From Robertmurraya dakarensis (GTDB lineage: Bacteria; Bacillota; Bacilli; Bacillales; Cytobacillaceae), in assembly GCF_900156875.1 (NCBI RefSeq), contig NZ_LT707409.1, forward strand, positions 1,941,957-2,005,956: a DNA stretch of 64,000 nucleotides. Direction: 5' to 3'. Below the pieces are notes generated by a model. That model did no database searches. It saw nothing but the letters and a program-made list of their open reading frames with translations, and had not been told where the DNA came from. The translations under genes and the position numbers were made by a program. Below are positions 34,271 to 44,240 of the stretch, piece after piece. Positions within the stretch are counted from its first letter, which is position 1; each line of letters begins with the position of its first letter.

Positions 34271-37200
34271 TTATCCTTGGCTTACTATCTTTCTCTCGAT
34301 TTCTTCGAGCTGACCAATCGGTATTTCATTTCGTAAAGTAGCATACATTCCATCATAATACTCGGTCATTTCTTCACTTAGAGTAGTGATCAATGCATCC
34401 AGTTCTTTGATAAGCTGGTCCTTATAATAGACTTTTAAACGATTTCCTTCATTTTGGAGGTAATCATCGGTCGGGGCTTGCATCACTTGTTCTAGTGCTT
34501 CCTGCATTAATTTTCTCTCGTTATTTTCAAAGAATGCTTTTGGATTTTTAAAATAGGTTAGCACTTTTTTAAATAAATCTCGATCTAATTCACTGAAAGC
34601 ACTGTCGAAGCTAACTCCCTCTATCTCACCTAGCTGGAATTGACTAAATGAGAGTTCATCGTTAATTTTTAAAATTTCCTTCGTTACTGTACCGTGAGTT
34701 TCTCCCAAAATTTTTGCAAGGAAACCTTCAATCCTTAATGTTGTTGCCCGCAGTTCTTGGGCAAAATCAAATCCAAAATCAGATAGAAATTCTTCTAATG
34801 CATGCTGAACGGCTTTCTTTAAATTTCTGCCATCATCTTTAAGTGCCGATGGATTGAAAGCCTCCTTAAAGAAATCACTGAATCGATAAAAAACTCGCTG
34901 TTTAATATAATAAGTTAATTCATCGACTTCTTGACTCAGTCTTTCGAGAAGAACTGCTGCAGGCTGATCTTTTATCAATTGTTGAATTTCATTTTGTTCC
35001 TTTTGCAAACGGCTTATTTTTAACTGCTTTTGTTCATTCCCTTCATGAGCAGACTGAATATAGCTTCTTAATAATCCAGCAGCACGTTCCCATTCCACCA
35101 ACGCAGAATTAATTGCAATATCTGTTAAATCATGGGTAATAAAAGAGTAAAATTTATCTTCAAATGCTTGAATCCCAGACTGGGATTCCCCCTTGTTACC
35201 CGCTAGTTTCTCTTTAATAGCCAGCAAGCTGGAAATTGGGAAAAGATTAGGCTTTCTGATTCCATACTTGATAAGCTGATCGCTGACATAATCTAATACA
35301 TCTTGTTTTTCCTCTTCATTGTTCGCCAAATCGACGGCATTTACCATGAAGAACATTTTGTCTAATTCAAACGTATCCTTCACACGTCCAAGCTGAATTA
35401 AGAATTCTCGGTCAGCCTTAGAAAACGCGTGATTATAATAAGTGACAAACAGGATGGCATCTGAATTTTTTATATACTCAAAAGCTACTCCAGTATGGCG
35501 CGCATTAATGGAATCTGCTCCAGGAGTATCGACCAATGTAATTCCTTTTCTTGTTAACTCACAATCAAAGTACACTTCAATCGTTTCGACTAAGCAGGAT
35601 TTTTCTTCATTCGCTACGAAATCTCTAAATTCTTTTATATCTGTTTCAATGACTTCACCTAATTGATCTCGGTAAGCATTAAAGCCCTTTGAGAATGCAT
35701 TTAAGAAAGCAAAATGAGTCTTTTCATGAGCATCAAAGTCAGTGTGATTTTCCATTACTTTGTCAATCTGCACAAGCGCACCATCAAAGTCTCTCGCCTC
35801 AAAATCAAAAACAGAAAGTGAACGTTTTACATCTTCAAACAGTACTTCTTTCGCCTTTAATTGCACCTTCACTAACCCATGAGTATTTTGTTCGTCAACC
35901 GGCATTATTTTATTAATTGCTGCTGTTGTAGGGTTTGGAGAGACAGGTAATAGCTTTTCACCTATTAGTGCATTTGCAAATGACGATTTCCCGGCACTAA
36001 ATGCTCCAAACAAAGCAACTGTAAATCCACGGCTTTCAAGTCGATCGGCTTTGTCGATGAGTTCAGCAGTAATCTTCTTGAATCCAGGAATATTTCGAAG
36101 CTCTTGGGCTGAATATCTTAATTTCTTAACTGTAGAATCAAATTTGTCTACATCAAGTTCTTTATGGATACTTTCATCAGCATCAGAGTTCTCTCCAAGT
36201 GCTTCTGTTGTTTTTGTTTCTTCCTTTAATGCTTCCTCTTTGTTATCTTCTTCACTTTGAATGTAGATTTCCACTTCTTCTTCGTTTTTAATGATTTCTT
36301 CTAACAGTTTGGCAAATTGCCCCTCATCAAACTGTCCGCTTAAATATTGCTTCATTTGCTGCAGTGAGTCTCTTTGATTAGCAAGTATCCGCTGTTTTTC
36401 ACTCCATGCTTCAAACAGCTGCAACAATTCGTTTTTACTGTTCTCTGCTTCTTGTACTAATTCTTCATTTTCTATTTTGATGATATTTAAATATAGGCTT
36501 CTTATTTCTTTAATTTGTTCCTTCGCTAACCTTTTTGCTCCTTCTGCCACATCATTAGTATAATTAAGAACATAGTCCCCAGATAATCTTGCCCCTGTCT
36601 TTACCGTGTTCTCCAACAAATCCTTGGCAACTGGTACAGAAAGCTTTTGAATTTTATTAATTAGATCTGAATCGTGGATTTCATTATTTTTTAATACTCT
36701 CAAGAAAAAGTCACGCAAATGCCATTCCAATTGAGCTTTAACTTTATCCTGAAAATCCTCAAAAAACTGATCTAGCCTATCCTGCCTTTCTTGTGCAGTC
36801 TTTTGTTTAGTAAAAAACAATCCCACCTTAAAATCAGGCTGCCTTGCCTGCAGATAGGCTTCTGCAAGTTCTCTTGTTGAAGCAGGCATTAAATAAGCAT
36901 TTTTCAATATGTCATCGACACCGTTTAATAGTTCATTATCTTTTTCTTGCAGCCTTGACGAAATTTCGGCTAGCTTTTTCTCAGCAAGCGATAACTTTTC
37001 AGGAAGCACTTCTTGTTCTTCTTGCGAAAGTTCATTCAGTACCTCATCAAGTTGCTCAATCTTTTCTTGATCATTTTCTTCTAAGTACAAACGATGTTCT
37101 TCCACTAATTTCACTAGCGAATGGTAAACAGATTGCGGTAATAATTCATGCCTTTCTGCAAGCTTTTTTTGTATAAAATATTGCAGTGCTGAAAAGTCAT

Positions 37201-37945
37201 TTTCCGGATGCTCGGCAAATTTTAATGAAGTATAAAAAGTTTCTGCTGGATGAACTCCCCAAGCAGCAAATGAGTCTTTCACACTCGTTTTAAATTGCTC
37301 AAAGCTGAGTTCTTCGTCGCGATGCTTATCAATTTGGTTGATGATTAAATATACATCCTTCCCAGCACTTGTCAATTCCTTTGTGAAAAGGAAATTTAAT
37401 TCAGATTGAACATGGTTATAATCCATTACATAAAAGACCAAATCAGCTAGGTGTAATGCTGACTCAGTTGCAATTCGATGTGCATCATCGGTTGAATCAA
37501 TACCTGGTGTATCCATTATGCAAGCTTCTTTAGGCAATTTATCAGTTGCATGACTAATCTCGATTGAATGGATTTGGTCGCCATCTTTAGCATGCGATTT
37601 CACTTTATTGTAATTATAAGGTGCTGGATAAAGACGCGGTTTTCCCTCTTTGAAATAAACTTTCGCATACTCTTCACCAGATTTAATTTTCACCAAATTC
37701 GCGCTTGTAGGAATTGGGCTCGATGGAAGTAAATTTTCGCCGACAATTTTATTAATCATGCTTGATTTTCCAGCAGAAAAATGCCCGCAGAACGCAATTG
37801 AAAATTCTTTATCATTCAGTTTTAATGCTAATTGTTTTGCTTTTTGAGCTGTTTCTGTATCGCCACTTTCTAAAAAAAATTGATTTAGTGCTGCAATCTT
37901 AGTGCTTAACCCCTTTGTTTCCTGCTTTGAAGCCGTTTCAATCAT
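34271..37945 (-). CDS. dynA: bacterial dynamin DynA (two fused GTPase units)
   Basis: 1224-residue double dynamin. Two G1 motifs, GHFSAGKSS near residue 53 and GAFSAGKSS near 646, and two G3 motifs, DTPGIDSTDD near 147 and DTPGADSINA near 806, mark two GTPase halves, each followed by coiled-coil stalk sequence. B. subtilis DynA (YpbR) tethers and fuses membranes and protects against pore-forming agents and phage. Length is slightly above the B. subtilis 1193. The start has a weak AAGGGG site. It heads the run of genes to rhodanese. Confidence 0.95.
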   Translation of the reverse strand: MIETASKQETKGLSTKIAALNQFFLESGDTETAQKAKQLALKLNDKEFSIAFCGHFSAGKSSMINKIVGENLLPSSPIPTSANLVKIKSGEEYAKVYFKEGKPRLYPAPYNYNKVKSHAKDGDQIHSIEISHATDKLPKEACIMDTPGIDSTDDAHRIATESALHLADLVFYVMDYNHVQSELNFLFTKELTSAGKDVYLIINQIDKHRDEELSFEQFKTSVKDSFAAWGVHPAETFYTSLKFAEHPENDFSALQYFIQKKLAERHELLPQSVYHSLVKLVEEHRLYLEENDQEKIEQLDEVLNELSQEEQEVLPEKLSLAEKKLAEISSRLQEKDNELLNGVDDILKNAYLMPASTRELAEAYLQARQPDFKVGLFFTKQKTAQERQDRLDQFFEDFQDKVKAQLEWHLRDFFLRVLKNNEIHDSDLINKIQKLSVPVAKDLLENTVKTGARLSGDYVLNYTNDVAEGAKRLAKEQIKEIRSLYLNIIKIENEELVQEAENSKNELLQLFEAWSEKQRILANQRDSLQQMKQYLSGQFDEGQFAKLLEEIIKNEEEVEIYIQSEEDNKEEALKEETKTTEALGENSDADESIHKELDVDKFDSTVKKLRYSAQELRNIPGFKKITAELIDKADRLESRGFTVALFGAFSAGKSSFANALIGEKLLPVSPNPTTAAINKIMPVDEQNTHGLVKVQLKAKEVLFEDVKRSLSVFDFEARDFDGALVQIDKVMENHTDFDAHEKTHFAFLNAFSKGFNAYRDQLGEVIETDIKEFRDFVANEEKSCLVETIEVYFDCELTRKGITLVDTPGADSINARHTGVAFEYIKNSDAILFVTYYNHAFSKADREFLIQLGRVKDTFELDKMFFMVNAVDLANNEEEKQDVLDYVSDQLIKYGIRKPNLFPISSLLAIKEKLAGNKGESQSGIQAFEDKFYSFITHDLTDIAINSALVEWERAAGLLRSYIQSAHEGNEQKQLKISRLQKEQNEIQQLIKDQPAAVLLERLSQEVDELTYYIKQRVFYRFSDFFKEAFNPSALKDDGRNLKKAVQHALEEFLSDFGFDFAQELRATTLRIEGFLAKILGETHGTVTKEILKINDELSFSQFQLGEIEGVSFDSAFSELDRDLFKKVLTYFKNPKAFFENNERKLMQEALEQVMQAPTDDYLQNEGNRLKVYYKDQLIKELDALITTLSEEMTEYYDGMYATLRNEIPIGQLEEIERKIVSQG

Positions 37946-38042
37946 TGTCTATACCCCTTGTTTGTCTATTTTCTAAATCTTATTTTAACTGATTTTTCGT
38001 TCTTTTCCTATCATTTCAGGAAGAACAAGTAAAGAAAAGAAC

Positions 38043-38075
38043 AAAAAAACCAGGTCTTTAAGAACCCGGTTTAAA
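38043..38075 (-). terminator. terminator of the 33-residue peptide gene
   Basis: On the minus strand AACCGGGT and ACCTGGTT pair (one G-U) and are followed by TTTTTTGTTC. Confidence 0.75.
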
Positions 38076-38084
38076 CTTTATTGA

Positions 38085-38186
38085 TTATTTGGAATTTGAC
38101 ATCTGTGCTTTACTAACTTGATTTAGGACATATTTCATGACAAAAGAATATACAGCAACTGTTGTGATTATAAAGATAGAGACCAT
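38085..38186 (-). CDS. 33-residue single-helix membrane peptide, probably Fur-regulated
   Basis: The frame encodes MVSIFIITTVAVYSFVMKYV followed by LNQVSKAQMSNSK: one transmembrane helix and a basic, polar tail. It has its own terminator (38043) and a promoter (TTGAAA-N17-TAATAT, 38265-38237) in which a Fur-like palindrome covers the -35 and spacer. The ribosome binding site (AAGGATGGTG) is moderate. A self-contained transcription unit of this kind argues for a real gene. Function unknown; small membrane peptides under Fur control elsewhere modulate iron or metal transporters, which is only an analogy. Confidence 0.55.
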   Translation of the reverse strand: MVSIFIITTVAVYSFVMKYVLNQVSKAQMSNSK

Positions 38187-38236
38187 ATGTAACACCATCC
38201 TTTTTGAATAGTGAGAATAAATATCAACTTACCTAT

Positions 38237-38265
38237 ATATTACCAGTAATGAAAATCATTTTCAA
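38237..38265 (-). promoter_or_regulatory. promoter with Fur-like box (TGAAAATNATTTTCA)
   Basis: Minus strand TTGAAA (38265-38260), 17 bases, TAATAT (38242-38237). The palindrome TGAAAATGATTTTCA (38264-38250) matches the Fur 7-1-7 consensus at 13 of 15 positions and overlaps the -35 and the spacer. A longer inverted repeat, 14 bp each arm with a five-base loop (38248-38280), encloses it. Confidence 0.5.
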
Positions 38266-38282
38266 TAAATGATTTTCATTTG

Positions 38283-38843
38283 TCATACTTTTTTAAAAAA
38301 CAACGCCAGTATTTTTTCCTCTTCACCGAACTGGCTTTCGTAGTCAGTTAGCTCAGCAAGTGCTTTTTCCTCCAGCGGAATACGAATGAGCATTAGTAAA
38401 AAGTTTAAGATTGAAAATACAATTGCTGTTAGGTAAGCCTGAAATAACAAAGGTATGACAATAAACTCCATAGCTACAACGACATAATTAGGATGTTTTA
38501 AAAAGCGGTACGGCCCCCTTTTTACAACATTTGCTTGCGGTACCACAATAATCTTTGTGTTCCAAAACCTCCCCAATGAAAGCAATGCCCACAGCCTGCC
38601 GGCTTGCGTAATTAGAAATAATAAAAGTAGCATCGGCCAAGCAGGAGAGATGTTTTTTCCAAATGCATTTACTTCGATTATGTATCCAATAAAGAAAAGG
38701 GAGTGACCAAGCACCATATAGCGGTAATGAGATTTCCCAAACTCAATTCCACCTCGCGCTTTCATCCAAACCTCATTTCTCCTGGCTACAAACAATTCAA
38801 CAAGCCGCTGCGATATAACAACAAGAATGAACAAATAAAACAA
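38283..38843 (-). CDS. bpsB: isoprenylcysteine-carboxyl-methyltransferase-like BpsB (YpbQ)
   Basis: 186-residue membrane methyltransferase of the ICMT family, with several hydrophobic helices and the SAM/substrate region GPYRFLKHPNYVVV near residue 110. In B. subtilis BpsB methylates the alkylpyrones made by BpsA. The TTG start at 38843 follows AAGGTGGG, and it begins three bases after the bpsA stop, so the two are co-translated. Confidence 0.9.
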   Translation of the reverse strand: MFYLFILVVISQRLVELFVARRNEVWMKARGGIEFGKSHYRYMVLGHSLFFIGYIIEVNAFGKNISPAWPMLLLLFLITQAGRLWALLSLGRFWNTKIIVVPQANVVKRGPYRFLKHPNYVVVAMEFIVIPLLFQAYLTAIVFSILNFLLMLIRIPLEEKALAELTDYESQFGEEEKILALFFKKV

Positions 38844-38846
38844 GGT

Positions 38847-39932
38847 CTATTCCCACCTTAATAATAGTAATTCAGAACTAAACCCCGGACCCAAAGCAGT
38901 AACTAACCCAAGTTCGCCGCTTTTTCCAAGTTCCATGTACCTCTTTAATACAAAAAAGATGGTGACTGATGACATATTTCCAAAGTTTCTAAGTACATCA
39001 AGCGGAATTTTAATATGTTCAACAGACAAATCCAAAGATTTCACATAGGCGTCGAGAACTTTTTTACCTCCAGGATGGGCAATAAAATGATGAATATCTG
39101 CAGGTTTTTTAGAAAAACGTAATAAAAAATTAGATACATTTTCCTTTAGTTCCTGCTCAACAATAGTCGGAATGTCTTTCGAGAACACAACAAATAGTCC
39201 ATTATCCCTTACATCCCAGCCCATCACATCTAAAGAATTTTTCCATGTTTTTGATCCCGTACCAATAATGCTCGGATATGACCATTTGGGATTATTATCA
39301 GAGATAACGCTTTCATCTCCTGTAACTAATGCACATGCAGCACCATCGCCAAACAAGGAAGTCCCAATTATATTGCTTTTTGAATGATCTTCTTTTTGAA
39401 ACGTTAAACTGCAAAACTCAATCGCTACAACTAATACCTTTGCCTTTGGATATGCGAGACAGTATTCGTATGCCCTAGACAACCCCGACGCTCCGCCTGC
39501 ACATCCTAATCCCCAAATTGGAATCCTTTTTGTGTTTTCCGAAAAGGGCAGGATATTCATCATTCTTGCTTCAATACTTGGTGTAGCAATGCCTGAACTA
39601 GAAATTGTGATGATGGCATCAATCTCTTCGTAATGAATCGATTTCGTTAAAAAGACCGTATTATGTAAACAATTCTTTATCGCGCTGCAACCCATTTCAA
39701 TGGCAGATTCAATGTAAGCATTATTTTTCTCTTCAAACGACCTATCCTTCTTATACCAATCTAAATTTTTTACGAAATGACGTTTCTCAATTTGACCGTT
39801 TCCAAATACTTTAAGCAGGCGGTCAATGTCTTTATGTGATTCACCGAAAATTGAACGTGAAAATTCCATGATTTCATTCTGCTCCAATTTATATGGAGGT
39901 ATAGCTTCTCCTACCGAGACGATCGCTGGCAT
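38847..39932 (-). CDS. bpsA: type III polyketide synthase BpsA (BcsA)
   Basis: 361-residue chalcone/stilbene synthase-fold enzyme. The catalytic triad is visible: C144 in WGLGCAGGASG, His in FIAHPGGKKV near 275 and Asn in RNFGNMSSV near 310. B. subtilis BpsA condenses long-chain acyl-CoA with malonyl-CoA to alkylpyrones, and the adjacent bpsB makes their methyl ethers. The ATG at 39932 has TAGGAGAG eight bases upstream; the ATG at 39938 is too near it. Confidence 0.93.
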   Translation of the reverse strand: MPAIVSVGEAIPPYKLEQNEIMEFSRSIFGESHKDIDRLLKVFGNGQIEKRHFVKNLDWYKKDRSFEEKNNAYIESAIEMGCSAIKNCLHNTVFLTKSIHYEEIDAIITISSSGIATPSIEARMMNILPFSENTKRIPIWGLGCAGGASGLSRAYEYCLAYPKAKVLVVAIEFCSLTFQKEDHSKSNIIGTSLFGDGAACALVTGDESVISDNNPKWSYPSIIGTGSKTWKNSLDVMGWDVRDNGLFVVFSKDIPTIVEQELKENVSNFLLRFSKKPADIHHFIAHPGGKKVLDAYVKSLDLSVEHIKIPLDVLRNFGNMSSVTIFFVLKRYMELGKSGELGLVTALGPGFSSELLLLRWE

Positions 39933-40026
39933 AGTCATCTCTCCTAATCCTACAGGTCCTCGAAAGATTGAATAAGCTTACTCTTCCCAAAGAATAAAAA
40001 AACATGCCAAAAATTAGCAAAAAAAA

Positions 40027-40053
40027 ACTTCCCTCATCGGAAATGAAGGAAGT
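40027..40053 (-). terminator. terminator upstream of bpsA
   Basis: AACTTCCTTCAT / ATGAGGGAAGTT stem, followed on the minus strand by nine T residues. It lies between the 48-residue frame and bpsA, so something transcribed leftwards from about 40.2 kb probably ends here. Confidence 0.75.
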
Positions 40054-40200
40054 TCATATGTCTTGAAGGATTTGTTGTGCATCTTTATTATATGACGAAC
40101 TCTCGCAAACTGCATTATTAAATTCTTTCCAATTATGAACTATCCCAAAAGAACTACTATTTTTTCTTTTATTGTAGGTAAAAACTCTTAAAACTATCAT
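40054..40200 (-). CDS. possible 48-residue peptide divergent from cheX
   Basis: The frame from the ATG at 40200 encodes MIVLRVFTYNKRKNSSSFGI and continues to CESSSYNKDAQQILQDI, with the TGA stop directly at the base of a strong minus-strand terminator. That placement favours a gene. Against it, no ribosome binding site precedes the ATG, so it could only be leaderless or start elsewhere. I do not recognise homologues. Confidence 0.35.
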   Translation of the reverse strand: MIVLRVFTYNKRKNSSSFGIVHNWKEFNNAVCESSSYNKDAQQILQDI

Positions 40201-40257
40201 TCAAAAATAATTATTTATGATAGAATGATGGATAATACTAGTGCTGGAGGAATACTT

Positions 40258-40707
40258 ATGACACTAACCAAAAATATAACAGATTTACTGAACGGGACTA
40301 TTGAATCAGTCAAATCAGTTCTTCCATTTGATATAAAAGTAGATAAACCCTCAATTCTGACACAGCCATTAACCCAGCATAAAATTGGAGTTTTAATAGG
40401 AATGACAGGAGATGTTAGAGGCAGGGTCATTATTGATGGCGACGATGAGATTTTTTGTAAAATCGGTGAGTCCATGTTTGGAATGGTACTCGAAGGAGAG
40501 ATGCTCGAATCTTTCGCAGGGGAGCTTGGCAATATGATTGCAGGTAATCTTTCTACTACGATGGCGCAAAAGGGGTTCGAAATGGACATTACACCTCCTA
40601 CAGTCTTTGTAGGACAAACAAAGGTTTATGGCTTCCAGAGAGCCTTCCGTCTCCAAGTACATATAGGCAATCAAGGGTTTTTAGAATTTGTTTTAATGGT
40701 TGAATAG
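40258..40707 (+). CDS. cheX: chemotaxis phosphatase CheX
   Basis: 149-residue CheC/CheX-family protein with one E-x2-N phosphatase motif (SFAGELGNMIAGN, E89 and N92), which in the family removes phosphate from CheY-P. CheX forms dimers through its C-terminal strands, here FRLQVHIGNQGFLEFVL. The ATG at 40258 has CTGGAGG seven bases before it. It stands alone; B. subtilis 168 uses CheC and FliY and lacks CheX. Confidence 0.9.
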   Translation: MTLTKNITDLLNGTIESVKSVLPFDIKVDKPSILTQPLTQHKIGVLIGMTGDVRGRVIIDGDDEIFCKIGESMFGMVLEGEMLESFAGELGNMIAGNLSTTMAQKGFEMDITPPTVFVGQTKVYGFQRAFRLQVHIGNQGFLEFVLMVE

Positions 40708-40719
40708 AGCCATGGCAAT

Positions 40720-40751
40720 CACAATAACACCAGACTATTCTGGTGTTATTG
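40720..40751. terminator. bidirectional terminator after cheX
   Basis: ATAACACCAGA / TCTGGTGTTAT stem with a four-base loop. It overlaps the 3' end of the opposite-strand zinc-ribbon gene, which ends inside the hairpin. Confidence 0.75.
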
Positions 40752-40878
40752 CATCATTATTATTTTCTTGGGTTTGCACTTCAATCCAAATTTTGTTTAT
40801 AACATTTCCTCCACAAACAGAGCATACGTCTAAGTAATCGTATAACAATCTGCAATGATCACAATAATATTTTTCCAT
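40735..40878 (-). CDS. 47-residue zinc-ribbon protein
   Basis: The frame starts MEKYYCDHCRLLYDYLDVCS and has two C-x2-C knuckles (CDHC and CSVCGG), the classical small zinc ribbon. The tail is acidic and polar (VQTQENNNDAITPE). The upstream sequence GTGGATGATGA gives a weak ribosome binding site. The stop lies in the terminator shared with cheX. The cysteine pattern makes it credible as a gene; partner and function are unknown. Confidence 0.6.
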   Translation of the reverse strand: MEKYYCDHCRLLYDYLDVCSVCGGNVINKIWIEVQTQENNNDAITPE

Positions 40879-41060
40879 TCATCATCCACTCTTTTTCACA
40901 ATTTTTACTACATTGTATTGTATTTTGAAGTGTTCATGAATGTGCGCACATACACCTCAGGTTAAAGAAGAGTATGTATACATCCTATTCCCTATCCTTC
41001 CGTAATATGACAACTTCTTGAATGATCTGTTCTAAAGTTCAATACCTGCGCAAACATTAA

Positions 41061-41096
41061 AAGACCCTCCCTTAGTCAAAGGGACGGTCTTGGAAT
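41061..41096 (-). terminator. pbuX terminator
   Basis: AAGACC-GTCCCTTTG / TAAGGGAGGGTCTT imperfect stem just past the pbuX stop, followed by TTAATG on the minus strand. Confidence 0.7.
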
Positions 41097-41100
41097 TTCG

Positions 41101-43022
<1,922 letters not shown>

Positions 43023-43032
43023 TTAGTTGAGT

Positions 43033-43095
43033 AAAAAAAAGAGCCTAAGATTATTGCATTCACAAAAACATAAGTGAAGCAATAACCCTAGACTC
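43033..43095 (-). terminator. riboswitch-controlled terminator of xpt-pbuX
   Basis: Long stem on the minus strand, GAGTCTAGGGTTATTGCTTCAC pairing with GTGAATGCAATAATCTTAGGCTC, followed by eight T residues. It is the expression platform of the purine riboswitch upstream. Confidence 0.9.
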
Positions 43096-43138
43096 CCGCA
43101 GGTTAAGGTAAGGATAACGATACATATCCCACTGCTCA

Positions 43139-43204
43139 CTCATAGTCGGATCATTTACGGTGTCCGGTAGAAACTTGCGAGCCATATCCTCGCGATTATA
43201 TGAG
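43139..43204 (-). promoter_or_regulatory. guanine (purine) riboswitch aptamer
   Basis: The minus-strand sequence has the conserved core of purine aptamers: P1 CTCATA / TATGAG, TATAATC at J1/2, loops GGATATGG and CACCGTAAAT, and J3/1 ending GACTATG. The specificity base is C (CGACTATG; adenine switches have U), so it senses guanine or hypoxanthine. Guanine binding would favour the terminator at 43033. Confidence 0.95.
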
Positions 43205-43225
43205 AGGTTCTAAATTGATAGTAAC

Positions 43226-43253
43226 ATTATAACATGCTCTTATTCATTTACAA
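43226..43253 (-). promoter_or_regulatory. sigma-A promoter of xpt-pbuX
   Basis: Minus strand TTGTAA (43253-43248), 16 bases, TATAAT (43231-43226), directly upstream of the riboswitch. Confidence 0.7.
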
Positions 43254-43418
43254 GGTTTTTCCGAATAAAAAATACCTTTTTAGATCCATTGTTCGTATTT
43301 AACCAAAGTACCACCTTTATCCAAAAAAGGGCTTTTCAAACTCCCCTTCTCACCAACATTCACCAGAATGTATCACTAGGCCCTTTTTCACAAAATGGTC
43401 ACATTTTCAATTTTTATA

Positions 43419-43461
43419 TGTGATAAAAATCACTGTTATATAAATTTTCCACTACTAAGAT
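43419..43461 (+). promoter_or_regulatory. FNR-type box and promoter of the ba3 oxidase operon
   Basis: TGTGA-TAAAAA-TCACT (43419-43434) is a near-perfect FNR/CRP palindrome. TAAGAT lies at 43456-43461, exactly where a -10 would be for a class II site centred at -41.5 (predicted start 43468). The leader to the first start codon is about 120 bases. Confidence 0.6.
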
Positions 43462-43540
43462 AGTGTATATAGCACTAATGAACAATTTGTGAATTACCCA
43501 AAACCATATGGATTCTTCGCAATTGTCTTGTATTATGAAA

Positions 43541-43555
43541 TTGTAATCATTTTCA
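43541..43555 (+). promoter_or_regulatory. weak Fur-like palindrome in the oxidase leader
   Basis: TTGTAATCATTTTCA agrees with the Fur 7-1-7 consensus at 12 of 15 positions. It lies in the leader, not over the promoter. Could be chance in AT-rich DNA. Confidence 0.25.
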
Positions 43556-43586
43556 TTTACCAATTTTTTCGAAAGGAGTGAGTGAA

Positions 43587-43736
43587 GTGGCTCAAACTCA
43601 ACTTAAAAACAAAACCCATACAGAGGTAGAAGATGGATCTTCATTAAAGGGAACATTAGCGTCCGTTTTCTTTGTCGGAATTTTTATTGTTCTTACTTGG
43701 GTTGGCGTTTACTTTTTATACTTAGATCGTTTTTAA
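43587..43736 (+). CDS. cytochrome c oxidase subunit IIa (ba3 type)
   Basis: 49-residue protein with one transmembrane helix (about residues 25-46, SVFFVGIFIVLTWVGVYFLY) after a polar N-terminus. Such tiny subunits accompany ba3-type oxidases and are the first gene of the operon. GTG at 43587 follows GAAAGGAGTG. The stop is 24 bases before the subunit II start. Identification rests on size, helix and position. Confidence 0.82.
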   Translation: MAQTQLKNKTHTEVEDGSSLKGTLASVFFVGIFIVLTWVGVYFLYLDRF

Positions 43737-43760
43737 AAATAGAAGGGGGAAATAGAAGCC

Positions 43761-44237
43761 ATGCATATGCATAAGTTTGAGAAAGTCTGGCTGATCTTCG
43801 GTGTAGCAGCATTGTTAGTATTCCTAACTGTCCTTGGGGTAAGCGCGTTTTACCTCGGAAACCAGCCGCCTAGCTGTCTAGCTACGATTGATCCTGAAAA
43901 GGTTGATACAACTGCTCCATTCAATGAGCCAGGCTTGAAAAAAGTAGAAGGTAAGGATTGGGATTATGAATTAGTTTTCGTTGCCCAAGCATTCGCTTAT
44001 ACGCCTGGAGAAGTAGAAGTGCCACTAGGAGCAAAAGTTAAGGTAATTGCGACTACAAAAGACGTTATTCACGGTTTTGAAGTAGCAGGAACAAATATTA
44101 ATATGATGGTAGAACCTGGATACATTAGTGAACACGTTACAGTGTTTGATAAGCCAGGAGAATACTTGATTCTATGTAATGAATACTGTGGTACTGGTCA
44201 CCACATGATGACTTCAAAGATTAAGGTGGTGGAGTAA
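43761..44237 (+). CDS. cbaB: cytochrome c oxidase subunit II, ba3 type
   Basis: 158-residue subunit with one N-terminal transmembrane helix and a cupredoxin domain. The CuA site is complete: His in VIHGFEVAG, then CNEYCGTGHHMM supplying two Cys, His and Met. This short form with one helix is typical of the ba3 (type B) oxidases, here receiving electrons from cytochrome c on the outer face. It ends four bases before the subunit I start. Confidence 0.92.
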   Translation: MHMHKFEKVWLIFGVAALLVFLTVLGVSAFYLGNQPPSCLATIDPEKVDTTAPFNEPGLKKVEGKDWDYELVFVAQAFAYTPGEVEVPLGAKVKVIATTKDVIHGFEVAGTNINMMVEPGYISEHVTVFDKPGEYLILCNEYCGTGHHMMTSKIKVVE

Positions 44238-44240
44238 ATA

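Noticed and set aside
36844-37176. 110-codon frame antisense to dynA
   Set aside because: Within a clearly coding region on the other strand, no start site signals.
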